This document shows positions 1-10,617 of a stretch of 37,165 nucleotides of DNA, in pieces; the stretch's first letter is position 1, and every line of letters begins with the position of its first letter. Both the position numbers and the translations under genes were made by a program. Below the pieces are notes generated by a model. That model had not been told where the DNA came from. It was given only the letters and a program-made list of their open reading frames with translations, and searched no databases. Source of the stretch: Candidatus Altimarinota bacterium (GTDB lineage Bacteria; Patescibacteriota; Gracilibacteria; BD1-5; UBA6164); the NCBI GenBank assembly GCA_028702055.1, contig JAQVPN010000001.1, positions 1-37,165 on the forward strand, in the 5' to 3' direction.

Positions 1-3000
1 TTTACTCAAGTAGATCAATCAATTAATCAATTATTGTCTAAATTATATGATGTTACATTTAAAGCATCTCATCTTGATTTTAGTGTCAAAATATTTGATT
101 TTACATTTGATAAAATTTTTCAAGAAGTATCTTTTGAAACAAAAGAAGCTCTAAAATAAAAATCGGCATCTTTATCTTTTGTAGAAAAAATCATTTCTGC
201 TTTTCAATTTTTTGCTTTTACTTTTATATCATTGAAAACAATATATTGTTTTACTTTTTCCAAAGCTCAAGAATTATTTAATTCTGTTCAATAAACTGCT
301 TCTTTATTATAAATAGTTTCTCTATTTGAAACACTTAAATCTTTTGTTGCATCTTTTGCAACATCAACTCTAAGAAGCTCCAATCATATATCAGAAAATG
401 TATCATAATCCATCAATTTTCAATTCACATCAAGAATATCTGCTTCTAAATTTCAAGTTGTATTATAAGAATATTTTTCATTGTTAGATAATAAATTTAT
501 AGAATTTATTTTTTCCTGACAATCTATAACTCAATTTTTATTAGAATCTTTATTACAAGAATCTAATTCATTTTGACTTGATTCACTCAATCAAATAGTT
601 TCAGATCCTCAACAAGATCATAAATTCATTCAAATTTTAGGCGGCAATAAAGAAGTCAACCGACACATAACTGCCGGAATCCATTGCCAAAGAGGAACTC
701 ATTCAGGGGGACCACAAGAACTATTATTATTTTCTTCAACTTGTGATCAGATATTTGTAGATAATAAACTATTATTTAATGCTACATTTTTAGCTATAAT
801 ATCAGCATAAGGATTGTCAGCAGATTTAGCTGGATCAATATTTACATACATATTTTGAGCATCTCAAGAAGCTCAAAGATATGCAATTTCATACATTTTT
901 TTGTTTGCTGGAAGTGGAAATTTTATATTATTATTTCAAAATTGATCAGATAAATAATTTTCAAAAACAAATTTATATTTTGCTGATACAGAATTTAATT
1001 TTGTCCAATAAAGAGAAAAAACAAGTGTATCTAAATAAGATAAAGTTTTAGTATCTCAATCAATATTAAGTGTTTTATCTGGTTTTGATTCAAATATTTT
1101 ATATAAATCTATATCTCGGTTTGGATAATTTCAAGTTTTTAATAAAGTATATAAAGAACTATCTTTTCAAGCTAAATTATTTGGATTATTTGCTTTTATT
1201 TTAGCATTTATTTCTACTGATTTTTTATCTAAATATTCTTTTAGCGATTTTTTAATACCATCAATAGTTAAATTAGAAGAGACATCTGTTAATCTATATA
1301 AATATGGATAATTAATTTTATCATAAGTTCAAACGGCACTTATAAAATCTATATATCTATCTCTATCAACAGGTAAATTTGGAGCAGTTATAGCCTTAAT
1401 TTGAGAAGTTAATTCTGCACTTGTTGGAGATTTATGCTGTATATATGATGGAATTTGTTTAAATGGAATAGATAATTTTCAATCACTACATCATAATCAA
1501 TTACATTTATCTTCTTTATATAAATTTTCAAAAGTTTTTGTATAAGAATAATTTTTATTTGTTGTAGAACAAGACCATCAAATTCTAGATTTTCAATTAA
1601 TAGGAACACTATAAGTTGTTTCACAAGATTCTGAAGAAGCTGAATAATCTTGTACTTCTGTAACTATAAAATTATTTGAAAGACAATTTAGTGGAGATAA
1701 AACTTTGCTATTATCACTTATTTTTTTAGATCATCCTATATCAAAAATTGGTGTTATTGATTTAGTTAAATCATGACTAGATAATTTTAAATCTCAAGAA
1801 TTCATAGAACTTGTATCCAAGTTAATTGGACTATTTCATCAAAACCGACCGGCTGTTTGATTTCCACAAGTTGCTTTTTCTGAAGTTAATTTAGAAATAT
1901 CTGATTGAATTAAATTTATATTTAATCATCTATTTGCTTCAACTAAATTTCAAGAATTAGTATTTGATCATCTGTAAATACTACAATCTTCAGCTGTATT
2001 TATATTTGATGCTTGTTGTCAATAAATTATGTTTGTATAAGTATCTGTACCACAAGAATTATTATCTTTTATTTCTGTAGGAATAGCTATATTTCTAGAT
2101 AATCAATTTTTTACTAAATTATCTATATTTTTTTCTAGTTCATTATTTGCATCTTTTACCATTATTCTAGATATTTCATCTAAATTTGTAATAAGAGCCG
2201 GTGAAAGATCAACTGAAACTGTTGTTCCTGTTCAATTATATCTTCATGCATTATGAACATATTCTTTCATTTCTCAAATACTGGAAGAATTAAAAATTTC
2301 AACAAATCTTTTTATAGTTTTTGTTATAATATCTTTTGTTGTTATATCTGGAGTATTTGTTAAATCTGGTCAACTAGAAGAAAATTGTGATAAATCAAAA
2401 TCAAGTCAAAGAGCTGAAATCATAGATTTTATTTCTTCGTTTGAATTTCATAAATAAGAATCAGTTAATTTATTTGCAAGATATTTATAAAATCTGTTAT
2501 AAGAAATATCTTCTAAATTATTTAAAAAATTTAAGTATCAATTATATTCTTGTAAACTTACAGCTTCTTGTTCTCTAATAGAATCAAAATAAAAAACATA
2601 TGGTTTATTATTTTTTAATAAATCAGATGAAAAATTTCAAGATTTTGTATAATAATCGTGATCTTTATTAAAAAATTTTTTCAAATCTTTTACATCATCT
2701 GATCTATTTCAAGTATTTGGTGAAATAAAACTATGCCAAATTTCAGCTTTTAAATCTGATTTTGAAGAAGAATTTTTTTCATATTTTTTTGTTTTTGAAT
2801 TATAAATATATGATTTATCATCAAAATCTAGATAAGGAACAACTGATTTTTGTGAGCTATTTCAATTATATAAAATTGGAAGTGGAATATTTCAAACAAA
2901 AACTGCTCAAACAAGAGAAGATTCTCAAGATAATCAGTTTATTCATTTATATCATTCTAAATAAAGTTTTTCTAAAAGTGATGCTATATTATGAGGATTT

Positions 3001-3278
3001 TCAGTTGATTTAGTAGGAAAAATCATCACTTTTGTCATAGAAAGTGAATTTTGTATATCCTCGGCATATCTATCTATTTCTGTTTTTATATCGGATGAAA
3101 AAATACTTGTATCATACAAATCTTCATCAACAATTAATGCAACAATGTTATATCTGTTATTATCAGCAGCAAAAACATTTTCTAAAAATGAAAAAAAAGG
3201 AATTCTTATAGTAAAAGAGACAAGAATAGAAAAAATTAGAAAAGAAGAAGTATATCTTTGTAATTTAGAATAATTCAT
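1..3278 (-). CDS. Large secreted protein, 3' end beyond window
   Basis: With UGA read as Gly, one reading frame runs unbroken from an ATG at 3276-3278 to the window edge, about 1092 codons, so the C-terminus is missing. Residues 1-38 form a signal peptide (hydrophobic core SSFLIFSILVSFTI, end FAADN). Next comes an alpha/beta-looking stretch (NIVALIVDEDLYD, later VGAVFVGNIPLPILY) that by memory resembles the VGDIPLP region of large secreted CPR proteins and, distantly, the gingipain (C25) fold; I see no sure catalytic pair. Residues 911-922 make an EF-hand-like calcium loop (D911, N913, N915, G916, I918, E922), and DNNGLID recurs at the window edge. Cysteines are scattered through the middle. 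It is probably a surface or extracellular protein; its function is unknown. Confidence 0.85.
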
Positions 3279-3421
3279 AAACTTTAGTTTTTATATTTAA
3301 TATTAATATTTTTTGTTTATTTTGTTTTTATTTTTTTATTTGTTTTTATTTTAAATTATTGTACATATATTTTGAACAAGATTTTACTATATTTTGCTTT
3401 TTTTACAAGATTTTTTGTAGA

Positions 3422-3474
3422 AAAAAACAAAAAGAATTATGTTTATTAAATAAACATAATTCTTTTTGTTTTTT
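3422..3474. terminator. Perfect 26-bp inverted repeat, intrinsic terminator
   Basis: Two perfectly complementary 26-base arms surround a single centre base (3448). The A-rich outer left arm pairs with a T-rich outer right arm. It lies just after the comF-like stop (3518) in the minus direction, so it should end the 8817-3518 operon. Confidence 0.75.
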
Positions 3475-3517
3475 AAATATATAAATTAATTCATTTTTTG
3501 GCTTAAATAAAAGATAT

Positions 3518-4216
3518 TTAATCAGAAGCAATAACTAATCAAATAACTTTTTTTATTCAATTATTTTTAAGTATTTTTCATATTTCATTTAAAGTAGTTC
3601 ATGTTGATACAACATCATCAACAATAATAATAGTTTTTCAATTTATTTTTTCTAAAACTTTTTTATTTATAGAAAAAGATTTTTCTAAATTTTTTAATCT
3701 TTCTGATTTATGTAATTTTGACTGACTTTTTGTATATTTTATCTTTTTTATTAAATTATTTTCATAATTTATTTTAGTATATTTTGAGATATTTTTGGCC
3801 AAAATTTCAGATTGATTATATCATCTAAATATTTTTTTAAGGAAAAACATAGGTCGAGGAATAATTAAATAATCCTCTGTTTTTTCTATTTCTATATTTT
3901 TCAAAAGTAAATCTCAAAGATAAATAGAAAAATCATCTATTATATCTTTTTTATTATAGTATTTTGAGTTTTTTATAAGTTTTTTTATAGTTTTATCTGA
4001 ATAATGATTTAAAACTATTATATTATCAAGAAAAAAATCATCATCATGACAAGTAGGATGTATTTTAAAATTTAATGATTCCTTTTTACAAAGATAACAA
4101 TAAGATTTATGTTTTTTAGTTTTTTCTAGACATTGTGGACATAAAAAATATCATATTTGTCAACAATTATAACATTTTTTTGGTGTAATAATATCTTTAA
4201 TAAATTTTATAAGCAT
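3518..4216 (-). CDS. ComF-family phosphoribosyltransferase-like protein
   Basis: A 232-residue protein of ComF-family length. The N-terminus carries CxxC pairs (CYNCGQ, FLCPQC, YCYLCKK) expected of the zinc-binding region. The C-terminus holds the PRPP-binding signature VDDVVSTGTT at residues 199-208, in which the key Gly is a UGA codon. IPRP...RGYNQSEILA upstream is also typical of ComF. In characterised bacteria ComF supports natural DNA uptake; in CPR genomes it is often the only competence marker near a locus, so its role here is uncertain. It starts 2 bases after the leucyl aminopeptidase stop and is the last gene of the operon. Confidence 0.9.
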
Positions 4217-4218
4217 AA

Positions 4219-5622
4219 TTATAATTCCATAAATAATTTAGATAAACTATCTATTCAAAATCAAGTAGCTCATTTAGAATATAATCAATAATTTTCAGGA
4301 TAATTAGCAACTCAAGCGATGTCTATATGTATAAATTTTTCTCATTTATCACAAAAATTTGCTAAAAATGCTCGTCACATAGTGGCTCATGCATAAACTC
4401 ATTCAGATAAATTTTTTATATCACTTATTTCTCATTTAGTTTTTTCTATATAAAAATTAGAAAATGGTAATTGCCAATATTTTTCAAAATTATCTTTTGA
4501 TTGCTCTAAAAGTTTTGAAATAATATATTTATCAGTTCACATAATTCAAGCATAATTATATCAAATTGCATACATACAAGCTCATGTTAAAGTAGCAACG
4601 GTCATCATATAATCAAGTTTATAATTATCTGATAAATAACTCATGGTATCAGCTAATACTAATCTTCATTCTGCATCTGTATTTTTTACATCAACGGTTT
4701 TAGAATTATATGCTTTTATAATATCACTTGGTCTATAAGCTGAACCAGAAATACTATTTTCAACAAGTGGAAAAGCTGCAATAATATTTATTTTTAAATC
4801 TTTTGTATCAAGTTCTTTCATAGTATAAAAAACTGTTGCTGCTCAAGCCATATCATCTTTCATATCATATATGTGATTTTCTGGTTTTAAATTAATTCAA
4901 CCAGTATCAAAAACAACTCATTTTCAAATAAATCAATAAGTTGGATATTCTGGATTAACTATTTTTTCTAAAATAACTAAATATGGTTTATTTTCTGATC
5001 ATTTTCAAACAGAATCTATTAAATTTAATCATTTTTTTCTAATATCAGAATGATCTAAAATTTTTATTTTAGTATTTTTAAAATCTGTTTGTTTTACTAA
5101 ATCTACTATTTTTTCTGGAGTTTTATCACTAGTTGGTGTATTTACTAAATTTCTACAATCAATTATATTTTCTAATGTTTTTTGTCTTTTTTCTAAATTT
5201 TCTTGATCTTCTTCATTTTTTATAAAAATATTTATATTATCTATTATTTTTTCTGTTTTATAAAGATTAAATTTATATCTTGATAAAATACAAATATCTA
5301 ATATTTTTTCTAAATTATTTTCACTATTTGAAATTATAGTAAAATTTTCTCCTAATTTTATAATTTCACTTGAAATATATTCAATAAAATTTTTTTTAGT
5401 TTTATCTAAAAAATTTATAATAAAAACTTTATCAAAATTTTCATTTCAAACAAAAAATTCAAAAGTTTTATTTTCTTTTTTTTCTAAAAATTCTTTTTCT
5501 TTTTCTAAAAATTTTTCTTCTAATTCAAAAGTTTTTAATATTTCTAAATCAATTTCTTCTTCAATTATAAAAACTAAATTAGAATTTTTTATATTTTGTA
5601 TGTTATTTACAATATTTATCAT
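4219..5622 (-). CDS. pepA: Leucyl aminopeptidase (M17 family)
   Basis: A 467-residue cytosolic metallo-aminopeptidase that removes N-terminal residues from peptides. All expected active-site residues are visible with the same spacing as in E. coli PepA: metal ligands K234, D239, D257, D316 and E318, and catalytic K246 and R320. They lie in GKGVVFDTGGINLKP, MKDDMAG and NTDAEGRLVLAD. Most of the conserved glycines are UGA codons, which is direct support for UGA = Gly. The N-terminal third is poorly conserved and Lys/Glu-rich, as usual for the family. It sits in the minus-strand operon 2 bases from each neighbour. Peptide recycling would suit an organism with limited amino-acid synthesis (inference). 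Confidence 0.95.
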
Positions 5623-5624
5623 AA

Positions 5625-6884
5625 TTATTTATTTAAAAAATAAGTTTTAATGTTTTTCATTTTATAGTAAGAAACAAAAAAGTAAATAGAATCTAAAAAT
5701 AAAATGGTTCCCATATTTAAAATATCAAAATTAAAGCTTAAATAAAGCAAAATTCAAATTATATTCATAAAATAAGAATAAAAAATTATGATATAATAAT
5801 CATATAAATATTTAAATTTTATTTTATAAGCAAGTCAAATAAAAGAAAAAGCTAATAAAAAATTAATAATAAAAAATGTTATTCAAGTAAAAAAAACAAA
5901 TCAATTATAAGAAAATAATAAAAAATAAATTATAAATAAAAATGAAAAGATAGAAATTATAAAAGATAAATAGTTTTCTAAATGATAATGAAAATAATAA
6001 TTTAAAATAATTGAAATTATAAAAAATAAAATTATAGAAAAATCTAATCAATAAAAAATTAAATAAATTATAGAAAATAAAATTCAAAAATATAAAAATA
6101 ATATAGAAATAAATCTAAGTATAATTTTATTTTTTATAAAAATATTTATTTTTGGTAAATAAATAAAAATAATATAAGAATAAAAAATAGATAAAATAGA
6201 TAAAGAAAAGAAAATTGTTTTAGAAAATCAAAACAAATAAGTATTTATTAAATAAATTAAAAAGAAAAAACTAAAAAAAATTACATAAAAAATTGAAAAA
6301 TTTGAACTTATTTTATTTTTTAAAAAATTATCAAAATAAAAAATTATTAAAGATGAAAATATTATCAAAAACGAATTTATTATATCAATAAATCATAAAA
6401 AATTATTTTTACTTAAAATAATAAAAATAAATAAAATTATATAAAAAAATGAAAAAAGATTAGAATTTATTCTTAAAAAATCTTTAGATAAGTTTGATTT
6501 TTCTGATATAAAAAAGAAAAATATTATCAAAGAATTTACTAAAAAAATAAAATATGAAAAATCTATTTTTAAAAAATATGAAAAGATTGAAAGTGAAATA
6601 TAAAATAAAATAAATCAAAAATGATATGAAAATCTTTGAATTAAATTAAAAAATTCTTTTTTATTTATAGAAAAAGAAAAATTTGATAATATAATTTCTT
6701 TTTTATCTTTTTTATTAGAAAAATTTAAAAAATGAAAAAATAAATAAAATCATATTAAAAAATATCAAATTATTTCTATAAACAAACTTCAAGTAAAAGA
6801 TGAAAAATAAGGATTTCAAGTTTTATAAAAAAATAGAAAAATTATAGAATATAAAACTCAAATAAATAAAAATATATATGACAT
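5625..6884 (-). CDS. Polytopic membrane protein of unknown function
   Basis: A 419-residue, very hydrophobic protein with roughly twelve membrane segments rich in Phe, Ile, Leu and Tyr, separated by short Lys/Asn loops. I recognise no transporter or enzyme motif. The A+T-driven Phe/Ile/Tyr/Asn/Lys composition makes homology hard to see by eye. The start is the first ATG downstream of the hairpin at 6913-6940. The stop lies 2 bases before the leucyl aminopeptidase start, so the two are probably co-transcribed. It could be a flippase, glycan polymerase or transporter. Confidence 0.75.
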
Positions 6885-6912
6885 TTTAATTTATTATTCT
6901 AAATAAATTTAA

Positions 6913-6940
6913 AAAACTTCTAAATTAAATTTAGAAGTTT
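6913..6940 (-). terminator. Hairpin at the end of the coiled-coil gene
   Basis: An inverted repeat (AAACTTCTAAAT / ATTTAGAAGTTT) overlaps the stop codon of the gene at 6931-8307 and is followed in the minus direction by a T-rich tract. It lies inside the operon, so it may only partly lower expression of the downstream membrane-protein, aminopeptidase and comF genes. Confidence 0.55.
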
Positions 6941-8307
6941 ACCATGAAGAATATAAATATAAATGAAAATATTGCAAAATTAAATATTATAGTTTTTAAA
7001 CTTTTAGAAAAATTTAAAAATAAATAAATTAAAATTAAAAAAATTAAGTATTTAATTGTTATAAAATTTATATTATATTTTAAATTTAAAAAATTATTTA
7101 AGTTCAAAAAAAATATAAAAAACAATGAATATAAAAATAAAAAATAAAAAATTGGTTTTTTAATAATATAAAAAATATCATTTAATAATCTTAAATATTT
7201 TTCATAAGTATTAACAACTCTTGTATATGAAAAATTTTCTTCGCTTATTTTTAAATTTAATAATTCTATATTTTGATTAACTAAATTTGTTTTTATTTTA
7301 AATAATTCTACATATTTTTTATTTTCTTCTGAAGAAAATAAATATTTATTTAAATTTAAATAAAATTCTTTTTTTAATTTTTTTCTTAATTTTTTATATC
7401 TATTTAAAAGTAACAGATTTTTTTGATAATAATAAGTTTTTTTATCTAATTCTTTTTTTTCTTTTATTTCTTTTTTAAAATTATTATCAAAAAATTTTTT
7501 TAATTTATTAATAAATTTTTTTGATAAATAAATTAAATCTTTATCTCTTTCTATAAAAGTTTTTTTAGATCAAATTTTTTTAAGTAATTTATTAGTTTCA
7601 TTTAAAACTAGAGATAATTCTTTAGTTTTTTTATTTTCTAAAACCCTAAGTTCTATTTCTCATATTTTTTTTAAAGCTAATTCTCATATTTCTTTTAATT
7701 TTGATATATTTGAAGAAGTTTTTATTTTTATTATATTATTATAAACTGAAGTTAATTTTTCTAATTCATCTCTAGTTAATTCTTTATCAATTTTTAAATC
7801 TATTATGTTTTTAAGTTTTTTTAATATAAATTCAATTAATTTATAAGTTTCTTCTAATTCTTTTTTAGCATAAAAATTTTCTTGTTTTTGATCTTTTTTT
7901 GTTTCGTTTTCATTTTCTTTTTTTATTTCATTTTTATTTATATTATTTCATTTATAAATAATATATTGTTTTTCTATGATATTTATAAGATTTATTTTTT
8001 CTAATTCACTATAATCTATTTTATCATAAATATATTTTACTTTATATCATAATTCATCTTTTAATTTAATATAAGCTTTTAATATATCATTTGATTTTAT
8101 ATTTCATTTTTTTTCTTCTCAATTATTATCTATAATTTCAAAATAAAAAGATTGTCCAGACACTTCAATATTACCTATCTCTGAAATAGTTAATATTGAA
8201 TATCATTCTTTATGTAATTTTTCTTTTAATTCTAGCTCAGAATTAGATTTTATTACAAAAGTATATTTTTTTCAGTCTTTTGATACTTCTACTTTAAAAT
8301 TTTGCAT
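6931..8307 (-). CDS. Coiled-coil protein with two C-terminal membrane segments
   Basis: A 458-residue protein I do not recognise. Residues 1-35 (KYTFVIKSNSELELKEKL, then GYSILTI) look like a small alpha/beta domain and faintly resemble the start of PilC/GspF proteins; I would not rely on it. Residues about 130-380 are Lys/Glu-rich with heptad-like Leu/Ile spacing, probably long coiled coils. The last ~75 residues contain two hydrophobic segments and end in FMVNF. This suggests a tail-anchored scaffold facing the cytoplasm. The start lies 2 bases after the stop of the small gene upstream, so translation is likely coupled. Confidence 0.7.
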
Positions 8308-8309
8308 AA

Positions 8310-8501
8310 TTAAGCTGTTTTAATTTCTTGAGGATTTAAAAATTTAGCAAATATATCTGCTAATGCATTATTTTTTTCTTCATCTAAAGATTTACAAAAT
8401 TCTACAGTTCTTATATTTCATAAAGAATTTTCTCAAAGAGAATTTAATTTAAAATCAATAGGATTAATATTTTGAATTTCTGGATTTTTTATAGTATTCA
8501 T
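8310..8501 (-). CDS. Small hypothetical protein, 63 aa
   Basis: A short open frame with two UGA (Gly) codons, placed 2 bases before the coiled-coil gene and 4 bases after the 103-residue gene. The product (starts MNTIKNPEIQ, ends NPQEIKTA) is soluble and mildly acidic, with one Cys and a predicted helix near residues 38-55. No signal peptide or membrane segment. Tight packing in the operon is the main evidence that it is real. Function unknown. Confidence 0.6.
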
Positions 8502-8505
8502 ATAA

Positions 8506-8817
8506 TTAAATATTACTAAGTAAAAATGAAAAAGAATTTATTTCTTTTTGTTTTTCTGTCGCTTCTTTTTTTCTTAATCAAGAAATAGTTGAAAAATTAT
8601 CTTTTGATATATTTTTTATTTCAGTCATTTCTATTTCTTCAACGAAAGATCGTACTGATTTATAAAGATTATCTAATCATTTTTCATCAAGTATATCTAA
8701 AGTATTTATATAAAGCTCTTTTTGATTTTCAGAAATTTTTATATTTTTAATCATTGTTAAAAGTACTTTTTTTTTCTTACTTAATTCATTTTGCTTTCTT
8801 AAAAAATTTATAAGCAT
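8506..8817 (-). CDS. Small helical protein, first gene of operon, 103 aa
   Basis: A Lys-rich, all-helical-looking cytosolic protein (MLINFLRKQNELSKKKK...FLLSNI) with two UGA codons. It is the promoter-proximal gene of the minus-strand operon running to comF at 3518. I recognise no family. The pattern of charged helices without a catalytic motif suggests a binding or regulatory partner of the downstream coiled-coil protein, but that rests on context only. Confidence 0.6.
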
Positions 8818-8852
8818 ATTTTTATAAATTACAAATTATATATTTCTTTTTC

Positions 8853-8872
8853 ATTTTAACATTCTTTTTATT
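8853..8872. repeat. 20-base direct repeat, copy 1
   Basis: ATTTTAACATTCTTTTTATT is identical to copy 2 at 8884-8903, 31 bases away (about three helical turns). It covers the expected -35 position of the minus-strand promoter. The first 11 bases recur at 9057-9067. Confidence 0.6.
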
Positions 8873-8883
8873 ATATTTCAAAT

Positions 8884-8903
8884 ATTTTAACATTCTTTTT
8901 ATT
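8884..8903. repeat. 20-base direct repeat, copy 2
   Basis: Exact copy of 8853-8872. Phasing near three helical turns would put both on the same face of the DNA, as expected for a regulator binding twice. Confidence 0.6.
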
Positions 8904-9056
8904 TTATATATTCTTTTTTTATATATTTATATATATAGTAATAGTTATAATAAGTTTTGTTAAAAACTATTTTAGTATATATAAGCTATTTATTTGTTAA
9001 AAAATAAAATTTTTATATAAAAACAACTTTTTTTTCCTTTATTTAAAGCATTTAAA

Positions 9057-9067
9057 ATTTTAACATT
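9057..9067. repeat. Third, partial copy of the upstream repeat
   Basis: ATTTTAACATT, the 11-base core of the repeats at 8853 and 8884, lies 28 bases upstream of the proposed -35 of the S41 protease gene. Confidence 0.4.
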
Positions 9068-9094
9068 ATTTTAACTAATAAATAAATAATAATA

Positions 9095-9123
9095 TTGACT
9101 TGTTTTTTAGACTTAAATTTATA
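9095..9123 (+). promoter_or_regulatory. Candidate promoter of the S41 protease gene
   Basis: A -35 TTGACT (9095-9100), a 17-base spacer and a -10-like TTTATA (9118-9123; TTATAT at 9119-9124 is as good). This places the transcript start just before 9140 and supports translation from ATG 9170 rather than from the in-frame TTG at 9095. Confidence 0.5.
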
Positions 9124-9169
9124 TATTTCAATTTATAAAAATTTATTAAATAATTTAATTAAAAAAAAT

Positions 9170-10531
9170 ATGGAATCAAAAAAAATAAAGAATTTTATCT
9201 TAATTTTTATAATGTTTTTAACAAGTTTTATACTAGGGTTTAATTCTTATTATTTTAGCTTAAATAAAGAAATATGAACCTATTTAGATAAAATAAACTT
9301 TGTTAAAAACTATACTAATTTAGAAAATAATCAAAATAATAAATTATTATCTGATTTATTACTTAAAAAAGATTTAGATTTAAATAAATTTTGGGAAGTA
9401 TATAATTTGATAAGTAAAAATTATTATTCTTCTGATACAATAAAACAAAAAGATTTAGTTTATTGAGCCACTAAATGACTTGTAGAATCTCTTTGAGATA
9501 AATTTTCAGAATTTATGGTTCCAGAGGAAAATAAAAAATTTTCAGAAAGTTTAAGTTGAGATTTTGAATGAATTTGAGCTGTTGTTGATAAAAATGAAAT
9601 GTGAGTAATAGTTGATAGATTAATAAAATGATCTCCTGCTTTAAAAGCTGATATAAAAAAATGAGATATTATTATAAAAGCAAATAATGAAGATTTATCT
9701 GAATTATCTTTATATGATGCCGTTGATAAAATAAAATGAAAAGCATGAACTAAAGTAGATTTAATTATTTTTAGAGCTTGAGAAAAAGAACTTTTAAAAA
9801 AAGAAGTAACTAGAGAAAAAATAACTATTCCTTCTGTTGATTCTAAAATTTTAGAAAAAACTAATTTATGATATATATCTTTAAATATTTTTGGTGAAAA
9901 TACAGCAAGTGAATTTAATACAGCTTTGGAAGATTTAAAATCTAAAAAAGTTTCTTGAATAATTATAGATTTAAGAGATAATTGAGGTTGATATTTACAA
10001 TCAGCTGTTGATATTTTAAGTAATTTTACATCTAAATGAAAATTACTTGTAACAACAAAATATAAAAATTCTTATTTAAATAATTATTATTATTCAGATA
10101 ATATAGGAGATCTTACAAAAACACCTCTTGTAGTGTTGGTAAATGAAAATACTGCAAGTGCTTCAGAAATTACAGCTTGAGCTCTAAAAGACTATAATTT
10201 AGCTATAATTACAGGTAAAAAATCTTATGGAAAATGATCTGTTCAAGAACCATTTGATTTATGAGATTGAAGTATGTTAAAACTTACAATTGCAAAATGG
10301 TATACTCCAAAAGATTATAATATAGATAAACAAGGTATAAAACCAGATATTGAAATAGATTTTAAAAAAGAAGATATAGAAAAAAAATATGATAGACAAC
10401 TTGAGGAATCTAAAAATATTTTAGAAAAATTTATAAAAATTTGAAATATTGCAGCTACTATTGAACAATATAAAAAAGAAAATAATATAAGTAATTCTTG
10501 AAGTACGACTTCAACTTGAAAAATTAATTAA
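9170..10531 (+). CDS. ctpA: S41 C-terminal processing protease with PDZ domain
   Basis: A 453-residue membrane-anchored serine protease that cleaves exported proteins near their C-termini. Residues 5-28 form an uncleaved signal anchor. A PDZ domain follows at about 115-185 (GIGAVV, then KGSPALKADIKKGDII), then the catalytic core with DLRDNGGG. The Ser-Lys dyad is Ser330 (TASASEITAG) and Lys355 (SYGKGSVQ), 25 residues apart as in CtpB and Prc. Nearly every conserved Gly is UGA. An in-frame TTG at 9095 is rejected as start because it lies in the promoter. It probably trims or degrades surface proteins such as those encoded downstream in this window (inference). Confidence 0.95.
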
Positions 10532-10542
10532 AAATTTTTAAT

Positions 10543-10572
10543 AAAAAATCCAAAATATTTTTGGATTTTTTA
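10543..10572 (+). terminator. Intrinsic terminator after the S41 protease
   Basis: The stem AAAAATCCAAAA / TTTTTGGATTTTT is followed by a T-run, 12 bases after the stop codon and before glyA. Confidence 0.75.
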
Positions 10573-10617
10573 TTTATTTTATATAATCGTTTTAATATTT
10601 TTTAATCAAAATAATTT

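Larger units (their letters stand above)
8818..9169. promoter_or_regulatory. Divergent control region with direct repeats
   Basis: This 352-base gap holds no gene. It separates the minus-strand operon (start 8817) from the S41 protease gene (start 9170) and is almost pure A+T. A TATAAT-type -10 for the minus operon can be read at 8835-8840. For the plus strand a -35 TTGACT lies at 9095-9100 with a -10-like TTTATA at 9118-9123 (17-base spacing). Three copies of ATTTTAACATT lie between the two promoters. Confidence 0.5.

Noticed and set aside
8818-8910. CRISPR-like array in the repeats at 8853 and 8884
   Set aside because: Only two full copies of a low-complexity 20-base sequence with an 11-base spacer; no cas genes and the location is a promoter region.
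9095-9169. TTG start giving a longer S41 protease
   Set aside because: The extra 25 residues do not look like a signal peptide and the TTG lies in a TTGACT hexamer that fits a -35 element; ATG 9170 begins a proper signal anchor.
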